Notes under the pieces: model-generated
The model's database searches: none
What the model saw: the letters and a program-made list of their open reading frames with translations, nothing else
What the model was told of the DNA's origin: nothing
Shown: positions 49,001-59,500 of the stretch, one piece after another
Numbering within the stretch: position 1 is the stretch's first letter
Layout: every line of letters starts with the position of its first letter
Assembly: GCF_040939455.1 (NCBI RefSeq)
Contig: NC_134126.1
Coordinates: 806,001-870,000 of the forward strand
Direction: 5' to 3'
DNA from: Microcebus murinus
Lineage: Eukaryota > Chordata > Mammalia > Primates > Cheirogaleidae
DNA: 64,000 bases
Made by a program: the position numbers and the translations under genes

Positions 49001-51690
49001 GAGTGGACACAGCCAGATCCGCACTGCGCCCTGCCTGCCCGTCTGCCGTGGGTGAGTGGACACAGCCAGATCCGCACTGCGCCCTGCCTGACCGTCTGCC
49101 GTGGGTGAGTGGACACAGCCAGATCCGCACTGCGCCCTGCCTGCCCGTCTGCCGTGGGTGAGTGGACACAGCCAAATCCGCACTGCGCCCTGCCTGACCG
49201 TCTGCCGTGGGTGAATGGACACAGCCAGATCCGCACTGCGCCTTGCCTGCCGGTCTCACGTGGGTGAGTGGACACAGCCAGATCCGCACTGCGCCCTGCC
49301 TGCCCGTCTACCGTGGGTGAGTTGACACAGCAAGATCCGCACTGCACCCTGCCTGACCGTCTGCCGTGGGTGAGTGGACACAGCCAGATCCGCACTGCGC
49401 CCTGCCTGCCCGTCTGCCGTGGGCGAGAGGACACAGCCAGATCCGCACTGCGCCCTGCCTGCCCGTCTCCCGTGGGTGAGTGGACACAGCCAGATCCGCA
49501 CTGCGCCCTGCCTGACCGTCTGCCGTGGGTGAGTGGACACAGCCAGATCCTCACTGCGCACTGCCTGCCCGTCTGCCGTGGGTGAGTGGACACAGCCAAT
49601 TCCGCACTGCGCCCTGCCTGACCGTCTGCCGTGGGTGAGTGGACACAGCCAGATCCGCACTGCGCCCTGCCTGCCCGTCGGCCGTGGGTCAGTGGACATA
49701 GCCATATCCACACAGCACACTCTCTGCCCGTCTCCCGTGGGTGAGTGGACAGAGCCAGATCCACACTGCGCCGTGCCTGCCCGTCTCTTCTGGGTGAGTG
49801 GACACAGCCAGTTCCGCATTGCGCCCTGCCTGCCCGTCTCCCGCGGGCGAGTCGACACAGCCAGATCCGCACTGCGCCCTGCCTGCCGGTATGCCGTGGG
49901 TGAGTGGACACAGCCAGATCCGCACTGCGCCCTGCCTGCCCGTCTGCCGTGGGTCAGTGGACATAGCCATATCCACACAGCACCCTCTATGCCCGTCTCC
50001 CGTGGGTGAGTGGACACAGCCAGATCCACACTGCGCCTTGCCTGCCCGTCTCCCCTGGGTGAGTGGACACAGCCAGATCCGCACTGCGCCCTGCCTGACC
50101 ATCTGCCGTGGTTGAGTGGACACAGCCAGATCCACACTGCGCCCTGCCTGACCATCTGCCGTGGTTGAGTGGACACAGCCAGTTCCACACTGCGCCTTGA
50201 CTGCCCGTCTCCCCTGGGTGAGTGGACACAGCCAGATCCGCACTGCGCGCTGCCTGCCCATCTCCCGTGGGTGAGTGGACACTGCCAGATCCGCACTCTG
50301 CCCTGCCTGCCCGTCTCCCGTGGGTGAGTGGACACAGCCAGATCCGCCCTGCACCCTGCCTGCCCGTCTCCCGTGGGTAAGTGGACACAGCCAGATCCGT
50401 ACTGCGCCGTGCCTGCCCGACTGCCGTGGGTCAGTGGACATAGCCATATCCACACAGCACCGTCTCTGCCCATCTCCCGTGGGTGAGTGGACACAGCCGG
50501 ATCCGCACTGCGCCCTGCCTGCCCGTCTCCCGTGGGTGAGTGGACACAGCCAGATCCGCACTGCGCCTTGCCTGCCCGTCTCACGTTGGTGAGTGGACAC
50601 AGCCAGATCCGCACTGCGCCCTACCTGCCCGTCTCCCGTGGGTGAGTGGACACAGCCAGATCCGCACTGCACCCTTCTTGACCGTCTGCCGTGGGTGAGT
50701 GGACACAGCCAGATCCGCACTGCGCCCTGCCTGCCTGTCTGTCGTGGGTCAGTGGACATAGCCATATCCACACAGCACCCTCTCTGCCCGTCTCCCGTGG
50801 GTGAGTGGACACAGCCAGATCCGCACTGCGCCTTCCCTGCCCGTCTCCCGTCGGTTAGTGGACACAGAAATATCCGCACTGCGCCCTGCCTGCCCGTCTC
50901 CCGTGGGTGAGTGGACACAGCCAGATCCGCACTGCGCCCTGCCTGCCCGACTCCCGTGGGCGAGTGTACACAGCCAGATCCGCACTGCGCCCTGCCTGCC
51001 CATCTGCCGTGGGTGAGTGGACACAGCCAAATCCGCACTGCGCCCTGCCTGCCCGTCTGCCATGGGTCAGTGGACATAGCCATATCCACACAGCACCCTC
51101 TCTGCCCGTCTCCCGTGGGTGAGTGGACACAGCCAGATCCGCACTGCGCCTTGCCTGCCCGTCTCACCTGGGTGAGTGGACACAGCCAGATCCGCACTGC
51201 GCCCTGCCTGCCCGTCTCCCGTGGGTGAGTGGACACAGCCAGATCCGCACTGCGCCCTGCCTGCCCGTCTCCCGTGGGTGAGTGGACACAGCTAGATCCT
51301 CACTGCGCCCTGCCTGCCCGTCTCCCGTGGGTGAATGGACACAGCCATATCCGCACTGCGCCTTGCCTGCCCGTCTCCCGTCAGTGAGTGGACACAGCCA
51401 GATCCGCACTGCGCCCTGCCTGCCTGTCTGCCGTTGGTGAGTGGACACAGCCAGATCCGCACTGCGCCCTGCCTGCCCGTCTGCCGTGGGTGAGTGGACA
51501 CAGCCAGATCCGCACTGCGCCCTGCCTGACCATCTACCGTGGGTGAGTGGACACAGCCAGATCCGCACTGCGCACTGCCTGCCCGTCTGCCGTGGGTGAG
51601 TGGACACAGCCAGTTCCGCACTGCGCCCTGCCTGACCGTCTGCCGTGGGTGAGTGGACACAGCCAGATCCGCACTGCGCCCTGCCTGACC
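43036..51690 (+). repeat. 8.6-kb duplicated segment, copy 2
   Basis: This is the near-identical partner of 21,580-30,230. It carries the same internal 2,277-bp pair, the same domain-A-like island (gatgagtgg marker near 47,406) and the same relative of the 2.1-kb segment. The match is lost at about 51,688, where copy 1 reads gaccgcctgccg and this copy gaccgccctccg. That point coincides with the start of domain C, so the array switches repertoire exactly where the duplication ends. Confidence 0.85.
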
Positions 51691-52235
51691 GCCCTCCGTG
51701 GGTGAGTGGACACAGCCAGATCCGCACTGCGCCCTGCCTGATCGTCTGCCGTCGGTGAGTGGACACAGCCAGATCCGCACTGCGCCCTGCCTGCCCGTCT
51801 GCCATGGGCGAGTGGACACAGCCCGATCCGCACTGCGCCCTGCCTGACCGTCTGCCGTGGGTGAGTGGACACAGCCAGATCCGCACTGCGCCCTGCCTGC
51901 CCGTCTGCCGTGGGCGAGTGGACACAGCCAGATCCGCACTGCGCCCTGCCTGATGGTCTGCCGTGGGTGAGTGGACACAGCCAGATCCGCACTGCGCCTT
52001 GCCTGCCCATCTCACGTGGGTGAGTGGACACAGCCAGATTCGCACTGCGCCCTGCCTGACCGTCTGCCGTGGGTGAGTGGACACAGCCAGATCCGCAATG
52101 CGCCCTGCCTGACCGTCTGCCGTGGGTGAGTGGACACAGCCAGATCCGCACTGCGCCCTGCCAGGCCATCTCCCGTGGGCGAGTGGACACACCCCGATCC
52201 GCACTGCGCCCTGCCTGACCGTCTTTCGTGGGTGA

Positions 52236-53608
52236 GTGGACACGGCCGGTTCCGCACTGCGCCCTGCCTGCTCGTCTCCCGTGGGTGAGTGGACACAGCC
52301 AGATCCGCACTGCGCCCTGCCTGCTCGTCTTCCGTGGGTGAGTGGACACAGCCAGATCCGCCCTGCGCCCTGCCTGCCCGTCTCCCCTGGGCGAGTGGAC
52401 ACAGCCAGATCCGCACTGCGCTCTGCCTGCCCGTCTGCCGTGGGCGAGTGGACACAGCCAGATCCGCACTGCGCCCTGCCTGCCCGTCTGCTGTGGGTGA
52501 GTGGACACAGCCAGATCCGCACTGCGCCCTGCCTCACCGCCTGCCGTGGGTGAGTGGACACAGCCAGATCCGCACTGCGCCCTGCCTGCCCGTCTCCCGT
52601 GGGCGAGTGGACACAGCCAGATCCGCACTGCGCCCTGCCTGACCGTCTGCCGTGGATGAGTGGACACAGCCAGATCCAGACTGCGCCCTGCCTGTCCGTC
52701 TGCCGTGGGTGAGTGAACACAGCCCGATCCGCACTGCGCCCTGCCTGACCGTCCTTCGTGGGTGAGTGGACACCGCCAGATCCGCACTGCGCCCTGCCTG
52801 CCCGTCTCCCGTGGGCGAGTGGACACAGCCAGATCCGCACTGCGCGCTGCTTGCCCGTCTGTCGTGGGCGAGTGGACACAGCCATATCCGCACTACGCCC
52901 TGCCTGACCGTCTGCCGTGGGTGAGTGGACACAGCCAGATCCACACTGCGCCCTGCCTGCCCGTCTGCCGTGGGCGAGCAGACACAGCCAGATCCGAACT
53001 GCGCACTGCCTGACCATCTGCCGTGGGGGACACAGCCAGATCCGCACTGCGCCCTGCCTGACCGTCTGCCGTCGGTGAGTGGACACAGCCAGATCCACAC
53101 TGCACCCTGCCTGCCCGTCTGCCGTGGGCGAGCGGACACAGCCAGATCCGCACTGCGCGCTGCCTGCCCGTCTGTCGTGGGCGAGTGGACACAGCCATAT
53201 CCGCACTACGCCCTGCCTGACCGTCTGCCGTGGGTGAGTGGACACAGCCAGATCCGCACTGCGCCCTGCATTCCCGTCACCCGTGGGCGAGTGGACACAG
53301 CCAGATCCGCACTGCGCCCTGCCTGACCGCCTGCCGTGGGTGAGTGGACACAGCCAGATCCGCACTGCGCCCTGCCAGGCCATCTCCCGTGGGCGAGTGG
53401 ACACAGCCAGATCCGCACTGCGCCCTGCCTGCCCGTCTCCCGTCGGTGAGTGGACACAGCCAGATCCGCACTGCGCCATGCCTGACCGCCTGTCGTGGGT
53501 GAGTGGACACAGACAGATCCGCACTGCGCCCTGCCTGACCGTCTGCCGTGGGTGAGTGGACACAGCCCGATCCGCACTGCGCCCTGCCTGACCGTCTTTC
53601 GTGGGTGA
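52236..53608 (+). repeat. 1,373-bp sub-unit of domain C (26 monomers minus 5)
   Basis: The stretch beginning at the cggttcc marker recurs at 53,609-54,981, and both recur in copy 2 at 57,015-58,387 and 58,388 onward. The period of 1,373 bp equals 26 monomers less the five bases lost in one 48-bp monomer. The two members differ in small ways, for example gcattcccgtcacc near 53,270 against gcatgcccgtcacc near 54,643. Those differences are kept in copy 2, so the 1,373-bp duplication is older than the 4.8-kb one. Confidence 0.8.
53027..53074 (+). repeat. 48-bp deletion monomer (first of five)
   Basis: The usual gtgggtgagtggacac boundary reads gtgggggacac, a loss of five bases. Identical 48-bp monomers lie at 54,400-54,447, 57,806-57,853, 59,179-59,226 and 63,431-63,478. 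An undeleted relative with the same upstream neighbour (gaactgcgcactgcctgaccatc) is at 62,101, which shows the ancestral state. Confidence 0.88.
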
Positions 53609-56566
53609 GTGGACACGGCCGGTTCCGCACTGCGCCCTGCCTGCTCGTCTCCCGTGGGTGAGTGGACACAGCCAGATCCGCACTGCGCCCTGCCTGCTCG
53701 TCTTCCGTGGGTGAGTGGACACAGCCAGATCCGCCCTGCGCCCTGCCTGCCCGTCTCCCCTGGGCGAGTGGACACAGCCAGATCCGCACTGCGCTCTGCC
53801 TGCCCGTCTGCCGTGGGCGAGTGGACACAGCCAGATCCGCACTGCGCCCTGCCTGCCCGTCTGCTGTGGGTGAGTGGACACAGCCAGATCCGCACTGCGC
53901 CCTGCCTCACCGCCTGCCGTGGGTGAGTGGACACAGCCAGATCCGCACTGCGCCCTGCCTGCCCGTCTCCCGTGGGCGAGTGGACACAGCCAGATCCGCA
54001 CTGCGCCCTGCCTGACCGTCTGCCGTGGATGAGTGGACACAGCCAGATCCAGACTGCGCCCTGCCTGTCCGTCTGCCGTGGGTGAGTGAACACAGCCCGA
54101 TCCGCACTGCGCCCTGCCTGACCGTCCTTCGTGGGTGAGTGGACACCGCCAGATCCGCACTGCGCCCTGCCTGCCCGTCTCCCGTGGGCGAGTGGACACA
54201 GCCAGATCCGCACTGCGCGCTGCTTGCCCGTCTGTCGTGGGCGAGTGGACACAGCCATATCCGCACTACGCCCTGCCTGACCGTCTGCCGTGGGTGAGTG
54301 GACACAGCCAGATCCACACTGCGCCCTGCCTGCCCGTCTGCCGTGGGCGAGCAGACACAGCCAGATCCGAACTGCGCACTGCCTGACCATCTGCCGTGGG
54401 GGACACAGCCAGATCCGCACTGCGCCCTGCCTGACCGTCTGCCGTCGGTGAGTGGACACAGCCAGATCCACACTGCGCCCTGCCTGCCCGTCTGCCGTGG
54501 GCGAGCGGACACAGCCAGATCCGCACTGCGCGCTGCCTGCCCGTCTGTCGTGGGCGAGTGGACACAGCCATATCCGCACTACGCCCTGCCTGACCGTCTG
54601 CCGTGGGTGAGTGGACACAGCCAGATCCGCACTGCGCCCTGCATGCCCGTCACCCGTGGGCGAGTGGACACAGCCAGATCCGCACTGCGCCCTGCCTGAC
54701 CGCCTGCCGTGGGTGAGTGGACACAGCCAGATCCGCACTGCGCCCTGCCAGGCCATCTCCCGTGGGCGAGTGGACACAGCCAGATCCGCACTGCGCCCTG
54801 CCTGCCCGTCTCCCGTCGGTGAGTGGACACAGCCAGATCCGCACTGCGCCATGCCTGACCGCCTGTCGTGGGTGAGTGGACACAGCCAGATCCGCACTGC
54901 GCCCTGCCTGACCGTCTGCCGTGGGTGAGTGGACACAGCCAGATCCGCACTGCGCCCTGCCTGCCCGTCTGCCGTGGGTGAGTGGATACAGCCAGATTCG
55001 CACTGCGCCCTGCCTGACCGTCTCCCGTGGGTGAGTGGACACAGCCAGATCCGTACTGCGCCTTGCCTGCCCATCTCACGTGGGTGAGTGGACACAGCCA
55101 GATCCGCACTGCGCCCTACCTGCCCGTCTCCCGTGGGTGAGTGGACACAGCCAGATCCTCACTGCGCCCTGCCTGCCCGTCTCCCGTCGGTGAGTGGACA
55201 CAGCCAGATCCGCACTGCGCACTGCCTGCCCGTCTCCGGTGGGTGAGTGGACACAGCCAGATCCGCACTACGCCCTGCCTGCCCGTCTGTCGTGGGCGAG
55301 TGGACACAGCCAGATCCGCACTGCGCACTGCCTGACTCTCTGCCGAGGGTGAGTGTACACAGCCAGATCCGCACTGCGCTCTGCCTGACCGCCTGCCGTT
55401 GGTGAGTGGACACAGCCAGATCCGCACTGCGATCTGCCTGACCGTCTGCCGTGGGAGAGTGGACACAGCCAGATCCGCACCTCGCCCTGCCTGCCCGTCT
55501 GCCGTGGGCGAGTGGAATCAGCCAGATCCGCACTGCGCCCTGCCTGACCATCTGCCGTGGGTGAGTGGACACAGCCAGATCCGCACTGCGCCCTGCCTAA
55601 CCGCCTTCCGTGGGTGGGTGGACACAGCCAGATCCGCCCTGCGCCCTGCCTGCCCGTCTCCCCTGGGCGAGTGGACACAGGCAGATCCGCACTGCGCTCT
55701 GCCTGCCCGTCTACCGTGGGCGAGTGGACACAGCCAGATCCGCACAGCGCCCTGCCTGCCCGTCTCCCTGGGGCGAGTGGACACAGCCAGATCCGCACTG
55801 CGCCCTGCCTGCCCTTCTGCCGTGGGTGAGTGGACACAGCCAGATCCGCACTGCGCCCTGCCTGATCGTCTGCCGTCGGTGAGTGGACACAGCCAGATCC
55901 ACACTGCGCCCTGCTGCCCGTCTGCCGTGGGCGAGTGGACACAGCCCGATCCGCACTGCGCCCTGCCTGACCGTCTGCCGTGGGTGAGTGGACACAGCCA
56001 GATCCGCACTGCGCCCTGCCTGCCCGTCTGCCGTGGGCGAGTGGACACAGCCAGATCCGCACTGCGCCCTGCCTGACGGTCTGCCGTGGGTGAGTGGACA
56101 CAGCCAGATCCACACAGCGCACTGCCTGCCCCTCTGCCGTGGGCGAGTGGACACAGCCAGATCCGCACTGCGCCCTGCCTGACCGTCTGCCGTGGGTGAG
56201 TGGACACAGCCATAACCGCACTGCGCCCTGCCTGCCCGTCTCCCGTGGGCGAGTGGACACAGCCAGATCCGCACTGCGCCCTGCCTGCCCGTCTCCCGTG
56301 GGAGAGTGGACACAGCCAGATCCGCACTGCGCCCTGCCTGACCGTCTGCCGTCGGTGAGTGGACACAGCCAGATCCACACTGCGCCCTGCCTGCCCGTCT
56401 CCAGTGGGCGAGTGGACACAGCCACATCCGGACTGCGCCCTGCCTGCCCGTCTGCCGTGGGCGAGTGGACACAGCCAGATCCGCACTGCGCCCTGCCTGA
56501 CCGTCTGCCGTGGGTGAGTGGACACAGCCACATCCGCACTGCGCCCTGCCTGACCGCCCTCCGTGG

Positions 56567-56586
56567 GTGAGTGGACACAGCCATGG
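56567..56586 (+). repeat. 20-bp truncated monomer
   Basis: The array reads gtgagtggacacagccatgg and then a new gcgagtgg monomer begins. In copy 1 of the unit the same flanks (gaccgccctccg on the left, tgggcgagtgg and cagcccgatcc on the right) are separated by 86 more bases, 51,719-51,804. Those bases are bounded by gcca at 51,715-51,718 and 51,801-51,804. Loss of one gcca plus the 86-base interval gives exactly this structure. Confidence 0.85.
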
Positions 56587-59500
56587 GCGAGTGGACACAG
56601 CCCGATCCGCACTGCGCCCTGCCTGACCGTCTGCCGTGGGTGAGTGGACACAGCCAGATCCGCACTGCGCCCTGCCTGCCCGTCTGCCGTGGGCGAGTGG
56701 ACACAGCCAGATCCGCACTGCGCCCTGCCTGATGGTCTGCCGTGGGTGAGTGGACACAGCCAGATCCGCACTGCGCCTTGCCTGCCCATCTCACGTGGGT
56801 GAGTGGACACAGCCAGATTCGCACTGCGCCCTGCCTGACCGTCTGCCGTGGGTGAGTGGACACAGCCAGATCCGCAATGCGCCCTGCCTGACCGTCTGCC
56901 GTGGGTGAGTGGACACAGCCAGATCCGCACTGCGCCCTGCCAGGCCATCTCCCGTGGGCGAGTGGACACACCCCGATCCGCACTGCGCCCTGCCTGACCG
57001 TCTTTCGTGGGTGAGTGGACACGGCCGGTTCCGCACTGCGCCCTGCCTGCTCGTCTCCCGTGGGTGAGTGGACACAGCCAGATCCGCACTGCGCCCTGCC
57101 TGCTCGTCTTCCGTGGGTGAGTGGACACAGCCAGATCCGCCCTGCGCCCTGCCTGCCCGTCTCCCCTGGGCGAGTGGACACAGCCAGATCCGCACTGCGC
57201 TCTGCCTGCCCGTCTGCCGTGGGCGAGTGGACACAGCCAGATCCGCACTGCGCCCTGCCTGCCCGTCTGCTGTGGGTGAGTGGACACAGCCAGATCCGCA
57301 CTGCGCCCTGCCTCACCGCCTGCCGTGGGTGAGTGGACACAGCCAGATCCGCACTGCGCCCTGCCTGCCCGTCTCCCGTGGGCGAGTGGACACAGCCAGA
57401 TCCGCACTGCGCCCTGCCTGACCGTCTGCCGTGGATGAGTGGACACAGCCAGATCCAGACTGCGCCCTGCCTGTCCGTCTGCTGTGGGTGAGTGAACACA
57501 GCCCGATCCGCACTGCGCCCTGCCTGACCGTCCTTCGTGGGTGAGTGGACACCGCCAGATCCGCACTGCGCCCTGCCTGCCCGTCTCCCGTGGGCGAGTG
57601 GACACAGCCAGATCCGCACTGCGCGCTGCTTGCCCGTCTGTCGTGGGCGAGTGGACACAGCCATATCCGCACTACGCCCTGCCTGACCGTCTGCCGTGGG
57701 TGAGTGGACACAGCCAGATCCACACTGCGCCCTGCCTGCCCGTCTGCCGTGGGCGAGCAGACACAGCCAGATCCGAACTGCGCACTGCCTGACCATCTGC
57801 CGTGGGGGACACAGCCAGATCCGCACTGCGCCCTGCCTGACCGTCTGCCGTCGGTGAGTGGACACAGCCAGATCCACACTGCACCCTGCCTGCCCGTCTG
57901 CCGTGGGCGAGCGGACACAGCCAGATCCGCACTGCGCGCTGCCTGCCCGTCTGTCGTGGGCGAGTGGACACAGCCATATCCGCACTACGCCCTGCCTGAC
58001 CGTCTGCCGTGGGTGAGTGGACACAGCCAGATCCGCACTGCGCCCTGCATTCCCGTCACCCGTGGGCGAGTGGACACAGCCAGATCCGCACTGCGCCCTG
58101 CCTGACCGCCTGCCGTGGGTGAGTGGACACAGCCAGATCCGCACTGCGCCCTGCCAGGCCATCTCCCGTGGGCGAGTGGACACAGCCAGATCCGCACTGC
58201 GCCCTGCCTGCCCGTCTCCCGTCGGTGAGTGGACACAGCCAGATCCGCACTGCGCCATGCCTGACCGCCTGTCGTGGGTGAGTGGACACAGACAGATCCG
58301 CACTGCGCCCTGCCTGACCGTCTGCCGTGGGTGAGTGGACACAGCCCGATCCGCACTGCGCCCTGCCTGACCGTCTTTCGTGGGTGAGTGGACACGGCCG
58401 GTTCCGCACTGCGCCCTGCCTGCTCGTCTCCCGTGGGTGAGTGGACACAGCCAGATCCGCACTGCGCCCTGCCTGCTCGTCTTCCGTGGGTGAGTGGACA
58501 CAGCCAGATCCGCCCTGCGCCCTGCCTGCCCGTCTCCCCTGGGCGAGTGGACACAGCCAGATCCGCACTGCGCTCTGCCTGCCCGTCTGCCGTGGGCGAG
58601 TGGACACAGCCAGATCCGCACTGCGCCCTGCCTGCCCGTCTGCTGTGGGTGAGTGGACACAGCCAGATCCGCACTGCGCCCTGCCTCACCGCCTGCCGTG
58701 GGTGAGTGGACACAGCCAGATCCGCACTGCGCCCTGCCTGCCCGTCTCCCGTGGGCGAGTGGACACAGCCAGATCCGCACTGCGCCCTGCCTGACCGTGT
58801 GCCGTGGATGAGTGGACACAGCCAGATCCAGACTGCGCCCTGCCTGTCCGTCTGCCGTGGGTGAGTGAACACAGCCCGATCCGCACTGCGCCCTGCCTGA
58901 CCGTCCTTCGTGGGTGAGTGGACACCGCCAGATCCGCACTGCGCCCTGCCTGCCCGTCTCCCGTGGGCGAGTGGACACAGCCAGATCCGCACTGCGCGCT
59001 GCTTGCCCGTCTGTCGTGGGCGAGTGGACACAGCCATATCCGCACTACGCCCTGCCTGACCGTCTGCCGTGGGTGAGTGGACACAGCCAGATCCACACTG
59101 CGCCCTGCCTGCCCGTCTGCCGTGGGCGAGCAGACACAGCCAGATCCGAACTGCGCACTGCCTGACCATCTGCCGTGGGGGACACAGCCAGATCCGCACT
59201 GCGCCCTGCCTGACCGTCTGCCGTCGGTGAGTGGACACAGCCAGATCCACACTGCGCCCTGCCTGCCCGTCTGCCGTGGGCGAGCGGACACAGCCAGATC
59301 CGCACTGCGCGCTGCCTGCCCGTCTGTCGTGGGCGAGTGGACACAGCCATATCCGCACTACGCCCTGCCTGACCGTCTGCCGTGGGTGAGTGGACACAGC
59401 CAGATCCGCACTGCGCCCTGCATGCCCGTCACCCGTGGGCGAGTGGACACAGCCAGATCCGCACTGCGCCCTGCCTGACCGCCTGCCGTGGGTGAGTGGA

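Larger units (their letters stand above)
310..51118 (+). repeat. Interspersed divergent 'D' monomers (gtcagtggacatagcc)
   Basis: A full-length 53-bp variant recurs among ordinary monomers across domains A and B, on the order of 100 times by eye. Starts read directly include 310, 999, 1264, 1794, 20,128 and 51,066. It differs together at base 3 (g to c), 12 (c to t), often 18 (g to t), 23 (g to a), the 27-30 segment (cagca) and 33-38 (ctctct or gtctct). Two subtypes are visible: one with catatcc and caccctctctg, one with cagatcc and caccgtctctg, often five monomers apart. The shared block of changes shows descent from one ancestral variant. On the minus strand its ccactgac creates the TGA that ends most long open frames. 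Confidence 0.88.
19600..51690 (+). repeat. Domain B: mosaic of recent large duplications
   Basis: Domain B keeps D monomers but adds its own variants: gttgagtgg and gtgagttgacacagc starts, ctcacgtggg and ctcacctggg ends, and 52-bp monomers with ccgtggtgagtgg (near 21,819, 24,096, 30,296, 32,996, 37,076, 40,731, 43,275 and 45,551). Blocks typical of domain A reappear at about 25.7-27.6, 30.5-31.0 and 47.2-49.1 kb, so the two domains share ancestry and have exchanged or duplicated segments. Several duplications inside it are listed separately. Confidence 0.7.
51808..56586 (+). repeat. Domain C 4.8-kb unit, copy 1
   Basis: Landmarks recur 4,779 bp later over 51,808 to about 54,950, then 4,885 bp later over about 55.1-56.58 kb. 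The step of 106 bp is two extra monomers in copy 2 near 59,930-60,030, carrying the ccttcgtggg and acaccgcc variants. The offsets decompose cleanly: 4,885 is 93 monomers minus 44, and 44 is the sum of one 33-base loss, two 5-base losses and one 1-base loss (gccctgctgcccg near 55,911). Confidence 0.82.

Noticed and set aside
52700..54200. CENP-B box in the cttcgtgggtgagtgg variants
   Set aside because: Only the TTCG core is present. The required downstream A and CGGG positions do not match.
55268..58978. 1,236-codon open frame on the minus strand as a giant protein gene
   Set aside because: The frame is open only because the stop-free consensus repeats. It begins at a GTG with no ATG context, all three frames give the same cyclic residues, and indels and variants ignore coding. 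The same holds for every other long frame in the window.
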